A stretch of DNA of 64,000 nucleotides from RGDT01 sp964630925. GTDB taxonomy: Bacteria > Planctomycetota > Planctomycetia > Gemmatales > Gemmataceae. Where the stretch lies: NCBI GenBank assembly GCA_964630925.1, contig CAZVZK010000039.1, forward strand, positions 1-64,000. The letters run 5' to 3'. Under the pieces are notes generated by a model, which was given only the letters and a program-made list of their open reading frames with translations, searched no databases and had not been told where the DNA came from. A program made the position numbers and the translations under genes. This document shows positions 33,293-42,069 of this stretch, piece by piece; position 1 is the first letter of the stretch; each line of letters starts with the position of its first letter.

Positions 33293-34627
33293 ATGGCGCT
33301 GATCGTGAGCGTGTCGGGCGTGCGTGGCGTCGTCGGCGAGTCGCTGACGCCGCAGGTGGCGTTGGCGTTCGCCCAGGCGCTCGGCACGCACCTCGGCGGC
33401 GGGGCCGTCGTCATCAGCCGCGACGGGCGGCCCTCCGGCATGATGCTGCGCTACGCCGTCCAGGCGGGCCTCACCGCCGCGGGCTGCGACATCCTCGACC
33501 TCGGCGTCGCCGCCACCCCCACCGTCGGCCTCGCCGTCCGCACGACGGAGGCGGCCGGCGGCATCCAGATCACCGCCAGCCACAACCCCGCCCCCTACAA
33601 CGGCCTCAAGCTCTTCGGCAAGGACGGCAGCATCCTCGCCCCCGCCGACGGCGCCAAAATCAAGGCCCTGTTCGACGCCGACACCCGCCGCTGCGTGGCC
33701 TGGGACAAGGTCGGCGAGGCCCGCCCCTACCGCCAGGCAGAGGAGGCCCACGCCGACCTCGTCCTCCGCCAGATCGACGTGGGCCGCGTCCGCTCCGCCC
33801 GCTTCAAGGCGCTGCTCGACGGCAACGGCGGCGCCGGCGGCCCCCTCGGGCTGAGGCTCCTGAATGCCCTCGCCGTCGAGACGGAGGCGGTCCACTGCGA
33901 GCCGGAGGGCGGATTCCGCCACGGCGCCGAGCCGACCGCGGAGAACCTCAAGGACGTGTGCCCGCGCGTGAAGCGTTGCGGCGCCGCCATCGGCTTCGCC
34001 CTCGACCCCGACTCCGACCGCCTCGCCCTGATCGACGAGAAGGGCCAGTACATCGGCGAGGAGCTGACGCTGGCCCTGGCCGTCCTGCACCGCCTGAAGC
34101 GCGAGAAGGGGCCCGTCGTCATCAACATGTCGTCCTCGCGCGTGACGGCGGACGTGGCCGCGAGGTTCGGCTGCGAGTGCCACCGCTCCGCCGTGGGCGA
34201 GGCCAACGTGACGGGCCGGATGCGCGAGGTGGGCGCCGTGATCGGCGGCGAGGGCAACGGCGGCGTGATCGACCCGCGCGTCGGCTACGTCCGCGACCCG
34301 TTCGCCGGCATGGCGTTGGTGCTGTCGCTGATGGCCGAGACGGGCCGCACGCTGAGCGAGCTGGTCGCCGAGCTGCCGAGATACGTCATCGTGAAGGACA
34401 AGTACGACGTGTCGCCGGAGCGTCTGCCGGCGCTGTACGAGGCGCTGGTGAAACGCTGGCCCGAGGCGAAGGCCGACCGCCAGGACGGCCTGCGCCTGGA
34501 CTGGGCCGACCGCTGGGTGCATGTGCGTTCGAGCAACACGGAGCCGATCGTCCGCGTGATCGCCGAGGCCCCGGACGAGGCGGGGGCGAAGACGCTTTGC
34601 GCGGACGTGGGCGCCGGGCTGGCGTGA
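33293..34627 (+). CDS. glmM: Phosphohexomutase, phosphoglucosamine mutase-like
   Basis: Moves a phosphate between C6 and C1 of a hexose; GlmM makes glucosamine 1-phosphate for peptidoglycan and LPS. The 444 residues contain the active-site serine in TASHNP (about 96), the magnesium loop DPDSDR (Asp about 238, 240, 242), the sugar-binding GEGNGG and the phosphate-binding RSSNTEP (about 412). The family is certain; GlmM versus phosphomannomutase/phosphoglucomutase is a judgement from GEGNGG and the N-terminal VSGVRGVVGESLTPQ. The start at 33293 is preferred because the longer frame upstream is low-complexity. Confidence 0.85.
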   Translation: MALIVSVSGVRGVVGESLTPQVALAFAQALGTHLGGGAVVISRDGRPSGMMLRYAVQAGLTAAGCDILDLGVAATPTVGLAVRTTEAAGGIQITASHNPAPYNGLKLFGKDGSILAPADGAKIKALFDADTRRCVAWDKVGEARPYRQAEEAHADLVLRQIDVGRVRSARFKALLDGNGGAGGPLGLRLLNALAVETEAVHCEPEGGFRHGAEPTAENLKDVCPRVKRCGAAIGFALDPDSDRLALIDEKGQYIGEELTLALAVLHRLKREKGPVVINMSSSRVTADVAARFGCECHRSAVGEANVTGRMREVGAVIGGEGNGGVIDPRVGYVRDPFAGMALVLSLMAETGRTLSELVAELPRYVIVKDKYDVSPERLPALYEALVKRWPEAKADRQDGLRLDWADRWVHVRSSNTEPIVRVIAEAPDEAGAKTLCADVGAGLA

Positions 34628-34630
34628 GGA

Positions 34631-35239
34631 TCAGTGATCGGCCCCGTGCCACATCGGGCCGGCGAGGAGGCCCATCCAGTCGCCGGTCTGCCCCCACTTC
34701 AGGATCGGTAGCGCCGTCGGGTGCGGCGGGGCGAGGGCGCCGTAACTCGACCTGTCACGCGCCTCACCCAGCTCCAGCGGCTCGGAGTACATGAGGTGTT
34801 CAATCCAATCCTCCCACTCCGGCCGATCGTCCTCTCCCTCCGGGCGGCCCCAGTCGCCGGCTGCATACGCGATGATGATCCCGCCCAAGGAGACCCACGC
34901 CTGAGCCCAGGGGCGGCCGTCGTTGATGTAGGAGTACAGCTCGCCGCCGTGGAGCGTCCCTTGCCGTCGCCCCTCCGGGTGCCCGACGGCACGTTCACGG
35001 AGCAGGTGGTACAGCTCCGGCGACGCGAGCCACTCGTTCTGCCAGGGGTCACGCCCTCGCGGAAAGGGCACCTCCCCCTGCTGCCGGCGCCTCTCGTGCC
35101 AGGCGTCCTCCTCCTCGCAGCGCAGGCAGCGGACGCAGCGCCACCCGCCGGCCCACGGGTACAGCCGCCCGAACGGGGCCTTCTCGGCCGGCCTGCCGCA
35201 GAAGCCGCATTGGGTGTCCACGCGAATCCCTTCCCTCAA
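34631..35239 (-). CDS. Hypothetical protein with zinc-ribbon-like N-terminus, 202 aa
   Basis: No family recognised. The N-terminus has CGFCGRPAEKAPFGRLYPW and then CVRCLRC, a spacing typical of a zinc ribbon. The rest is rich in Trp, Gly and acidic residues (GRPWAQAWVSLGGIIIAYAAGDWG, RPEWEDWIEHLMYS) with no membrane span. The two CxxC pairs in a natural protein order make this strand more believable than the opposite one. It converges with the mutase gene after 3 bases and is divergent from the second TPR-CHAT gene. Confidence 0.6.
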   Translation of the reverse strand: MREGIRVDTQCGFCGRPAEKAPFGRLYPWAGGWRCVRCLRCEEEDAWHERRRQQGEVPFPRGRDPWQNEWLASPELYHLLRERAVGHPEGRRQGTLHGGELYSYINDGRPWAQAWVSLGGIIIAYAAGDWGRPEGEDDRPEWEDWIEHLMYSEPLELGEARDRSSYGALAPPHPTALPILKWGQTGDWMGLLAGPMWHGADH

Positions 35240-35255
35240 CTGCCACCCCTTGTGC

Positions 35256-35261
35256 TATCCT
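35256..35261 (+). promoter_or_regulatory. Possible -10 element TATCCT
   Basis: TATCCT 36 bases before the second TPR-CHAT start, in the 58-base divergent gap. No clear -35 box. Confidence 0.25.
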
Positions 35262-35297
35262 GACGCCATCCCCCCGGCCATCACGAGGGCATCCGCC

Positions 35298-38200
35298 ATG
35301 CTCCTGGGCCTCATCCTCCTCCAGGCCGCCGCCGGGCCGCTCCCCTGGCTCCTCAACGACGAGCAGGCCGGCCTCGCCGCGCGCCGTGTCGAGATCCGCA
35401 AGGACGCCGAACGCCTCTGGGCCGACGGCCAGAAGGCCGACGCCGTCGCCGCCGAGGAACGCGCCCTCTCCCTCTCGCGCGAGCTGTTCGGGCCCACCCA
35501 CCGCTTCGCCCTCGTCTCCCTCCAACGCCTCGCCTGGTGGCAGGAGCAGCGTGGCCAGTGGGCCGACGCCGTCGAACGCTGCCGCCAGGCCATGCTCGTC
35601 TCCCGGCGCCTCCACGGCGAGGACGCCTGGCAGGCCATCGACGCCCAATGGCGCTGGAAGACCGTCCGCACGAAGTCCGGCCTCACCGCCGCCGCCCGCG
35701 CCGACCTCGCACGCCTCGGCCCCCTCGCCGAGGAATCCAGCCGGCTGGCTGACGACGGCAAGGCCGCCCGCGCCCACGCCCTGCTGGAGGAGGCCGCCGC
35801 CATCACGCGCCGCGTCCTCGGCCCCGATCACCCCGAGAACGCCGTCTGCCTGGAGAACCTGAGCCGCTCCCTCCGCGACCAGGGCGAGTACCGCAAGGCC
35901 GTCGAGACGATGCGCCGCGCCGCCGCCCTCCTCCGCCGCACGATGGGCGTGCGCCACCCGCTGTACGCCTCCGTCCTGGGCGGCCTCGCTGACGCCCTCG
36001 TCGAGATCGGCGAGGTGGAGGAGGCCCTCCCCGCCGCCCGCTGGGCCTACCGCGTCAAACGCGCCGCCCTCGGCGCCGACGCCCCCGGCACCCTCGACGC
36101 CCTCGGCGCCCTCGCCGGCGTGTGCCACGACGCCGGCGACCTGCGCACCGCCTACCGCCACTACCGCCAGGCCATCGCCGGCTACCGCGCCCTCGGGTAT
36201 CAGGACGTGGGGCTCGGCGGCGCCCTCAACAACCTCGCCACCCTCCTCATCGACGGCGGCGACCACAAGGGCGCCCTCCCCATCCTCGAGGAGGCCGTCG
36301 CCATCCGCCGCAAGCAGCGCGGCGACAAGGACGCCACCTTCGCCCTGGTACTTTCCTCCCTCGCCAACTGCGCCTACCACGCCGGCGACAGACGCCGCGC
36401 CCGGACGCTCTTCACGGAGTCGCTGGCCGTCGTCCGCGCCGCCCACGGCAAGGCCACCCCCAACGCCGCCGGGCCACTCCAGGGCCTGGCGCTGTGCCTC
36501 AGCGGCGAGGGCAAGCACGCCGAGGCCGTCGCCCTCCTCGACGAGGGCAACGCCCTCATCAAGCGCTCCGCCGGCGTGCGCGGCATCCACTACGCCAACG
36601 GCATCGCCGCCGCCGGGCAGATGCTCGCGCGGGCGGGCCGCGCCGACGACGCCCTCGCGCGCTACACCGAGGCGAGCGGCCTGTTCCGGGCCGGAGGCCA
36701 CCGCGCCGAGCTGGCCCGCAACCTTTACAACGCCGGCGCCCTGTACGCCCGCCTGGGCCGCCCCGGCGCGGCGGTCCCCTGCGCCGAGCAGTCGCTGCAC
36801 CACGCCCACCGACTGCTCGCCGGCTTCGCCTCCGTGCAGTCCGAGCGTCAGCTCTTCGCCGCCGCCCTGTCCATGTCCCCGTACCTGAACCTCCGCCTGT
36901 CCCTCCCCGAGAACCGTGCCGAGGAGAGCCACGGCCACGTCCTCGCCTGGAAGGGGGCGATCACCGCCCGCCAGCGCCGCCGCCTCGCACTCGCCCGCCT
37001 GGAGGCCGACCCCGAGGTGCGCGGCCTGGCCGCCGCCCTGCACGACGCCACCGCACGAGTCGCCGCCGGCTCGCGCGGCGGGGCGGGGCGGGCGGAGCTC
37101 CTCGCCGAGCGCGAGGACCTGGAGCGCCGCCTCGCCGTCGCCCGCCCTGCGTTCGCCGCCCTCACCCCGCCGACGAGCGCCGCCCTCTCCGCCGCCCTGC
37201 CCGAGGGCGTGGCCCTCATCGATTACTTCGCCTACAAGGGCCCCGAGCCGGGGATGCGCCTCGACGCCTGGGTCGCGCGGCACGGGCGGGCCTGCGTGCG
37301 TGTCGCCCTCGGCCCCCTGGCGACGGCGGAGGCCGCCCTGAACGGCTGGCGGGCCGCCCTGGAGGCCGGACGCGACAGCCCCTCCCGCGCTGCCGCGGTC
37401 AAGCGCCTGGTCTGGTCGCCTTTGGACAAGCACCTCGACGGCGCCAAGGTCGTCCTCATCTCGCCGGACCGGGCACTGGGCCGGCTCCCCTTCGCCGCCC
37501 TGCCGGGGGCCGAGCGCGGCACGTATCTACTGGAGGACGTCGCCCTCGCCGTGGTGCCGGTGCCGCAGCTCCTCCCCGAGATGCTCGCCTCCGCGGCGCC
37601 GGGCGCCGGCCCGCTGCTCGTCACCGGCCCGGTGGATTACGACGCCTCCCGCCCCGGCAACCCGCTCGAAACGCCCCGCCGCTGGCCCGACCTGCCCGGC
37701 ACCGCCCTGGAGGCCGACGCCATCGCCGCGCGGTTCGGCGGGGACGCCGTCCGCCTGCGTGGCCGCGACGCCGGGCGCGCCGAAGTGATCGAGGCGCTCG
37801 GCAAGGCGCGTTACGCGCATCTGGCGACGCACGGCTTCTTCACCTCCGAAGGCCAGGACACGACCCACCCGGGCCTGCTCTCCGGCCTGGTCCTCGCCGG
37901 CGCCAACCACCCCAGCGATACCGACGACGGCATCCTGACGGCGCTCGAAGTGGCGGGGCTGGACCTGGCGAACCTGCGCCTCGCCGTGCTGTCGGCCTGC
38001 CGCACCGGCCTGGGCAAGGAGGCGGCAGGCGAGGGGCTGCTGGGATTGCAGAGGGCCTTCGCCGTCGCCGGCTGCCGTACCGTCGTCGCGTCGCTGTGGA
38101 GCGTGGACGACGCGGCGACGGCGGTCCTCATGGAGCGTTTCTACCTCCACCTCTGGGGCAAGAAGATGCCGGCGCTGGAGGCCCTGCGCCGCGCCCAGCT

Positions 38201-38366
38201 GGAGGTGCTGCGCCGCCCCGAGCTGGTCGAGGCGCGGCGCAAGGTGCTGGCGCGGTCCGGCCTCCGCGGCCTCGGCGAGGCGGTGCCTGTGACGGCCTCC
38301 GTGCGGGCCAGGAGCAGCCCGCCGGCGTGGTGGGCCGGCTTCGTCCTCTCCGGCGACTGGCGCTGA
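35298..38366 (+). CDS. TPR-CHAT protein, probable caspase-like protease, 1022 aa
   Basis: Second member of the pair with 29284. N-terminal hydrophobic stretch (MLLGLILLQAAAGPLPW) may be a signal peptide; the longer frame before 35298 overlaps the divergent gene. TPR-like helices cover about residues 40-500 but are more degenerate than in the first copy. The CHAT domain has VVLISPDRALGRLPFAALPG, the catalytic His in LATHGFF (about 845), the catalytic Cys in LSACRTGLG (about 901), then FAVAGCRTVVASLWSVDD. Both proteins end WWAGFVLSGDWR or a close variant. The matching C-termini and divergent TPRs suggest the same cleavage chemistry with different triggers. Confidence 0.9.
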   Translation: MLLGLILLQAAAGPLPWLLNDEQAGLAARRVEIRKDAERLWADGQKADAVAAEERALSLSRELFGPTHRFALVSLQRLAWWQEQRGQWADAVERCRQAMLVSRRLHGEDAWQAIDAQWRWKTVRTKSGLTAAARADLARLGPLAEESSRLADDGKAARAHALLEEAAAITRRVLGPDHPENAVCLENLSRSLRDQGEYRKAVETMRRAAALLRRTMGVRHPLYASVLGGLADALVEIGEVEEALPAARWAYRVKRAALGADAPGTLDALGALAGVCHDAGDLRTAYRHYRQAIAGYRALGYQDVGLGGALNNLATLLIDGGDHKGALPILEEAVAIRRKQRGDKDATFALVLSSLANCAYHAGDRRRARTLFTESLAVVRAAHGKATPNAAGPLQGLALCLSGEGKHAEAVALLDEGNALIKRSAGVRGIHYANGIAAAGQMLARAGRADDALARYTEASGLFRAGGHRAELARNLYNAGALYARLGRPGAAVPCAEQSLHHAHRLLAGFASVQSERQLFAAALSMSPYLNLRLSLPENRAEESHGHVLAWKGAITARQRRRLALARLEADPEVRGLAAALHDATARVAAGSRGGAGRAELLAEREDLERRLAVARPAFAALTPPTSAALSAALPEGVALIDYFAYKGPEPGMRLDAWVARHGRACVRVALGPLATAEAALNGWRAALEAGRDSPSRAAAVKRLVWSPLDKHLDGAKVVLISPDRALGRLPFAALPGAERGTYLLEDVALAVVPVPQLLPEMLASAAPGAGPLLVTGPVDYDASRPGNPLETPRRWPDLPGTALEADAIAARFGGDAVRLRGRDAGRAEVIEALGKARYAHLATHGFFTSEGQDTTHPGLLSGLVLAGANHPSDTDDGILTALEVAGLDLANLRLAVLSACRTGLGKEAAGEGLLGLQRAFAVAGCRTVVASLWSVDDAATAVLMERFYLHLWGKKMPALEALRRAQLEVLRRPELVEARRKVLARSGLRGLGEAVPVTASVRARSSPPAWWAGFVLSGDWR

Positions 38367-38572
38367 GCGCGGCCCCGTGGTGGCAAGCGGGGAGGCGTTT
38401 CCCCGACGCCCCGATACGCTCTCCTTGTCGGAGAATCACCTCACGGGACGCGTCGCGGAGGCGATCCTCGCTGCACGTCTGGATGCGATCCAAGATCTTC
38501 TCCCGCATCCCATGCGTCGCGTGAACCGCGCCCTCTCAGCGCGGAGGACAGGCCTGGTAAGAGGACGACAGC

Positions 38573-40108
38573 ATGAGCCGCCCCAACCTCCTGCGCCTCC
38601 TCGCCGCCTGCAAGGCCGACCCCGAGGACGACGCCGCACGCCTCGTCCTCGCGGACTGGCTGGAGGAGTACGGCGACGAGGACGACCGGCAGCGGGCCGC
38701 GTTCGTGCGTCTGGAGATGACATCGGGACAGGAGCGCGGGGCGCCGGACCTCGCGTTGCTGAGGGCGCGGATCTGGCGGGAGAATCAGCCGCGGTGGGCG
38801 GCTTTCCCGAGGGGGAGGAACGAGAAGCCCTCGTCGATCAACGGGCTGGTCGGGGCGCACGTCCCGGAGGAGATGCTGGTCGGCGAGCGAGGGGAGCGCA
38901 TGGCGGCCTCGGAGGCGTGGGCGTGGGTGGAACGCCTCGCCGTCCGCCCGACGCTGGCGCGGGTGGCGTCGGTGTTGGCGTCCGCCCCACTCGCGACGGT
39001 GGCCGGCCTCGCGCTGCCCGCCTTCGAGGAGGAGGTGTTGGAGCGCCTCGCGGATTGCCCCAGGCCCGTGGCCCTGCGTGGCCTGTCGTTGCAGGGCTCG
39101 GGGCTGATCCCCGGCATCGCCCCGCTGCTCCGCTCGCCGTTCGTCGCCGGGCTCCGCGGGCTGTGGTTCGCCGGCGTTTCGGCGCTGCCGGCGGTGTGGG
39201 ACGCGCTGGGGGCGCCCGGCCCGCTGGAGGGGCTGCAGCGGCTCGCGCTCCCGGCGCTGGACAGCTCCGCCGAATGCGTGCGGGCGTTCGCCTCGGCGAT
39301 GTGGCGTCTGTCGGCACTCAGGGTCGATGCCTCGCGTTCGCCCCGCCCGTTGACGACGGCCTTCCGGGCGGAGTCATGCGCGGGGCTACGCTCGCTGTCC
39401 CTCGAAGGCGTGTCACGCGCCATCGATTTCCAGGCGTTGGCGTCGGCGGGGTTCTGGCCCACGCTGAAGAGCCTCCACCTGAGCGGCGCGGAGATGGCCG
39501 CGGAGTCGGCGGAACGGCTCGCCCGCTGTCCGGCGGCCCCGCGCCTCCGCGTGCTGACCCTCGGCGTCCATGTGTTCACGGCCGAGGCGCTCGGGCACAT
39601 CGCCCGCTCGCCCCTCTGCGCCGCCCTCGACTGCCTGCGTGTGAAGGGAAGCGGCCTCTGGCCCCCTGGCGCCGCGCGGGCGCTGGCACTGACGGCGATG
39701 CCTGCGGCCCCGCGCGCCCTCGATCTGAATGGCTGTAACATCGGCGACGACGGCGTCGCCGCGCTGGCGGCGTGGCCGGGCCTGTCGCGGTGCCGCGTCC
39801 TGTCTCTGGCCGGCAACCACATCAAGGCCCGCGGCCTGGCGGCGCTGGCGGCCTCGCCGCACGCCACGGGGCTGATCGGGCTGAACCTATCGGACAACGC
39901 TGTGGGCGACGACGGCCTGGCGGCCTTCCTCGCATCCGGGCGGGCCGGCCGGCTTGAACAGCTCCACATCATCCGGAGCGGCGTCACTGCTTCCTCCACG
40001 GACGCCCTGGCGGCCGCGGGTATGATGTCGCTCAGGGAGGTGCGGGCCGACCACCGCCTCGCCGCGCGTCTGCGGAAGGCGCTGCCGCACATCCCCTGCG
40101 TGGAGTGA
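38573..40108 (+). CDS. TIGR02996 domain protein with leucine-rich repeats, 511 aa
   Basis: Starts with a textbook TIGR02996 domain (LLAACKADPEDDAARLVLAD and LEEYGDEDDRQRAAFVRLEM, about residues 8-50) and continues as leucine-rich repeats to the end (LRSLSLEGVSRAIDFQAL, CRVLSLAGNHIKARGLAAL, LIGLNLSDNAVGDDGLAAF). No signal peptide or enzyme motif. The ATG at 38573 follows AGAGGACGACAGC. A near-identical N-terminus begins the next gene 6 bases downstream, so this is a tandem duplication. The 206 bases upstream hold no gene I can support. Confidence 0.85.
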   Translation: MSRPNLLRLLAACKADPEDDAARLVLADWLEEYGDEDDRQRAAFVRLEMTSGQERGAPDLALLRARIWRENQPRWAAFPRGRNEKPSSINGLVGAHVPEEMLVGERGERMAASEAWAWVERLAVRPTLARVASVLASAPLATVAGLALPAFEEEVLERLADCPRPVALRGLSLQGSGLIPGIAPLLRSPFVAGLRGLWFAGVSALPAVWDALGAPGPLEGLQRLALPALDSSAECVRAFASAMWRLSALRVDASRSPRPLTTAFRAESCAGLRSLSLEGVSRAIDFQALASAGFWPTLKSLHLSGAEMAAESAERLARCPAAPRLRVLTLGVHVFTAEALGHIARSPLCAALDCLRVKGSGLWPPGAARALALTAMPAAPRALDLNGCNIGDDGVAALAAWPGLSRCRVLSLAGNHIKARGLAALAASPHATGLIGLNLSDNAVGDDGLAAFLASGRAGRLEQLHIIRSGVTASSTDALAAAGMMSLREVRADHRLAARLRKALPHIPCVE

Positions 40109-40114
40109 CGCCGG

Positions 40115-41596
40115 ATGGCCCGGCCCGAGCTGATCCGTCTCCTCGATGCCTGCAAGCAGGCGCCGGAGGATGATGCCGCTCGTCTCGTCCTCGCCGACTG
40201 GCTGGAGGAGTACGGCGACGAGGACGACCGGCAGCGGGCCGCGTTCGTGCGCCTGGACGTGGCGCCGGGCGAGGATCACGGGCGCCCCAACTTCCTCAAG
40301 TGGCGGATGCGGATGTGGAAGGACAACGCGAAACGCTGGCTGCCCGCCCGGCGGATCGTCGAGGAGGGCTCCAGCACGCGCGGCCTCGTCTGGGCAAAGG
40401 CCGACGCCTCCGGCCTGTGCAAGTCTCGCCCCGGCGAAGGGTGGGCGTGGGTCGAGGCCCTCGCCACGACCCCGGGGAAGGGCCAGACGGCGGGCCTCCT
40501 CGCCGCCCCCGCCCTTGCCGGCATCGGATGGCTGTCGCTGCCGGGCCGGGCCGATGTGCTGCGTGCGCTCGCCGACGCCGAGCCGCCCGCCACCCTGCGG
40601 GGGCTTTCGCTCGCCGGCCGTGGGATGGGCGCGGACCGGTTCCTGGCCTCGCCGCTGGCCGCACGCCTGCGCACGCTGTGGGTCAGTGAGGGCCGCTGGC
40701 ACGACACGGCCTGGGACGCCGTGGGCCGGCTGGAGGGGCTGGAGTCGCTCATGCCGCCGGTGCCGACGCGCGACGACCCCTTCGGCGGCGGACGCCTGCG
40801 CCTGCGCTCGCTGGACATCAACGCGGCCTGGCCCACGCCGGCCTTCGCCGCCATGACGCGGTCCGACGCCTGCGCCGGCCTGCGCCGGCTGGGGATCACC
40901 AGCGGACACCGTCCCATCGACGTGGCGGCCCTGGCGTCGGCGCGGTTCTGGCCGACGCTGGAGCATCTGCGCCTCCACGACGCGCCGATCACCGACCCCG
41001 CCGCCCTTGCCCGCTGCCACGCCGCGCCGAGCCTCCGGGTGCTGGTGCTGGGTTGGACCGGCCTGGACGCCGGGGGGCTCCGCCTGCTGGCCGGCTCGCC
41101 GCTGTGCGCGGCCCTGGACCGCCTGAGCATCCACGGCGCGGACCTCGGCCCGGAGGGGGCGCGTGCGGTGATGGCGATGCCCGCCGCCCCCTTGACGCTC
41201 GACCTGGGCGGCGCGCACCTCGGCGACGAGGGCGTGACGACGCTGGCGGCGTGGCCCGGCCTGGCCCGCTGCCGGGTGCTGAACCTCTCGTTCAACCACA
41301 TCACGGCCGCCGGGGTGGCGTCGTTGGCGTCGTCGCCGCACGCGGCGGGGCTGATCGGCCTGAGCCTGTACTGCAACCCGATCAAGGACGACGGGCTGCG
41401 CCGCCTGCTGCGCGCCCCGTGGGCGGCGCGGCTGGAGGAGCTGGACATCAACAGTTGCCATCTCACCGAACGCGCCACGGGGTCTCTGGCGCGGGCGGAC
41501 CTGCCGGCGCTCAAGCTGCTCGCCTTCGACCACGACCCAACCCGCGTCGTCCGCGAACGCCTGCACCACGTCCCGTGCCTGGCGGGGTACAGCTGA
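40115..41596 (+). CDS. TIGR02996 domain protein with leucine-rich repeats, 493 aa
   Basis: Tandem paralogue of 38573. The first 48 codons are nearly identical to it, and 56 bases (40196-40251 and 38654-38709) match exactly even at third positions, while the rest has diverged. Leucine-rich repeats fill the remainder (LERLRLHD-type units such as LEHLRLHDAPITDPAALARC, CRVLNLSFNHITAAGVASL, LIGLSLYCNPIKDDGLRRL). The stop at 41594-41596 is followed by 470 bases of debris. Likely a protein-interaction scaffold; role unknown. Confidence 0.85.
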   Translation: MARPELIRLLDACKQAPEDDAARLVLADWLEEYGDEDDRQRAAFVRLDVAPGEDHGRPNFLKWRMRMWKDNAKRWLPARRIVEEGSSTRGLVWAKADASGLCKSRPGEGWAWVEALATTPGKGQTAGLLAAPALAGIGWLSLPGRADVLRALADAEPPATLRGLSLAGRGMGADRFLASPLAARLRTLWVSEGRWHDTAWDAVGRLEGLESLMPPVPTRDDPFGGGRLRLRSLDINAAWPTPAFAAMTRSDACAGLRRLGITSGHRPIDVAALASARFWPTLEHLRLHDAPITDPAALARCHAAPSLRVLVLGWTGLDAGGLRLLAGSPLCAALDRLSIHGADLGPEGARAVMAMPAAPLTLDLGGAHLGDEGVTTLAAWPGLARCRVLNLSFNHITAAGVASLASSPHAAGLIGLSLYCNPIKDDGLRRLLRAPWAARLEELDINSCHLTERATGSLARADLPALKLLAFDHDPTRVVRERLHHVPCLAGYS

Positions 41597-41617
41597 CCCG
41601 CCCCGAGCGACGACGCT

Positions 41618-41790
41618 GTGCCACGCCCCGTCCTCGCCGACGGGCTCGAAGAACACGGCGTCGCATCCGACAGGGCACGCCCCAAGGTCACCCGCCACCA
41701 GCCAGAGGTCTCACGGCCCGGCCACGTCCGGCGACGCGGCCAACGCATCGACGTGTGCGGCCGAGATGCGGTGGCGCATCACTCCGCCTG
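41618..41790 (+). pseudogene. Fragment resembling a TIGR02996 domain
   Basis: Reads VPRPVLADGLEEHGVASDRA, recognisably close to the TIGR02996 consensus RLVLADWLEEHGDxDRA, with the conserved Trp replaced by Gly. The frame continues without further similarity to a TGA at 41788-41790, and has no convincing start. It is probably a remnant of a third copy in the tandem array. Confidence 0.4.
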
Positions 41791-42021
41791 AAGGAGCGGC
41801 CCGAGCCCCTCCGTCCTTTCGTCCGGGCACCTGCTCCTTGGCCTTCCTGTTCGTGCCTGCCGCGTCTTTCGTGGGATGCCCACGTTCGTTGTTCGCGACA
41901 CCTTGCGGCCGCGAGGATCGGGGCCAGCGTCCAGGTCAAGTGCGACAAGGACGTCAACGTCCTCAAGGTGACCGTCAAGGCCGGGAAGTAGCCTCCCGCG
42001 TACGCCGCCCCTAACACAGAC

Positions 42022-42050
42022 AGGGCCGGCCCCCTCCGGGGGCCGGCCCT
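42022..42050 (+). terminator. GC-rich terminator hairpin
   Basis: AGGGCCGGCCCCC (42022-42034) pairs perfectly with GGGGGCCGGCCCT (42038-42050) across a 3-base loop, followed by TCGTCA. Very stable; no long T-run. It separates the debris upstream from the PQQ-repeat gene at 42070. Confidence 0.7.
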
Positions 42051-42069
42051 TCGTCACAAGGGGGGTGCC

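Larger units (their letters stand above)
41597..42069. other. 473 bp intergenic region with gene debris and a terminator
   Basis: No intact gene. It contains the TIGR02996 fragment listed separately. Around 41840-41991 two frames look like the split halves of a small secreted protein: CSLAFLFVPAASFVGC in one frame and IGASVQVKCDKDVNVLKVTV, ending at a TAG at 41989-41991, in another. A strong terminator hairpin stands 30 bases after that TAG. This arrangement suggests a decayed small gene that kept its terminator. Confidence 0.4.

Noticed and set aside
35049..37433. 794-codon minus-strand frame opposite the second TPR-CHAT gene
   Set aside because: Gly/Val/Glu-rich antisense shadow without any motif; the plus strand encodes recognisable TPR and CHAT sequence.
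29284..38366. CRISPR-linked (Craspase-type) interpretation of the TPR-CHAT proteins
   Set aside because: No cas genes, no repeat-spacer array, and both proteins have export-like N-termini.
38377..38572. Possible short gene before the tandem LRR pair (either strand)
   Set aside because: Both strands have open frames here, but neither has a recognisable motif or a separate ribosome site; left as intergenic.
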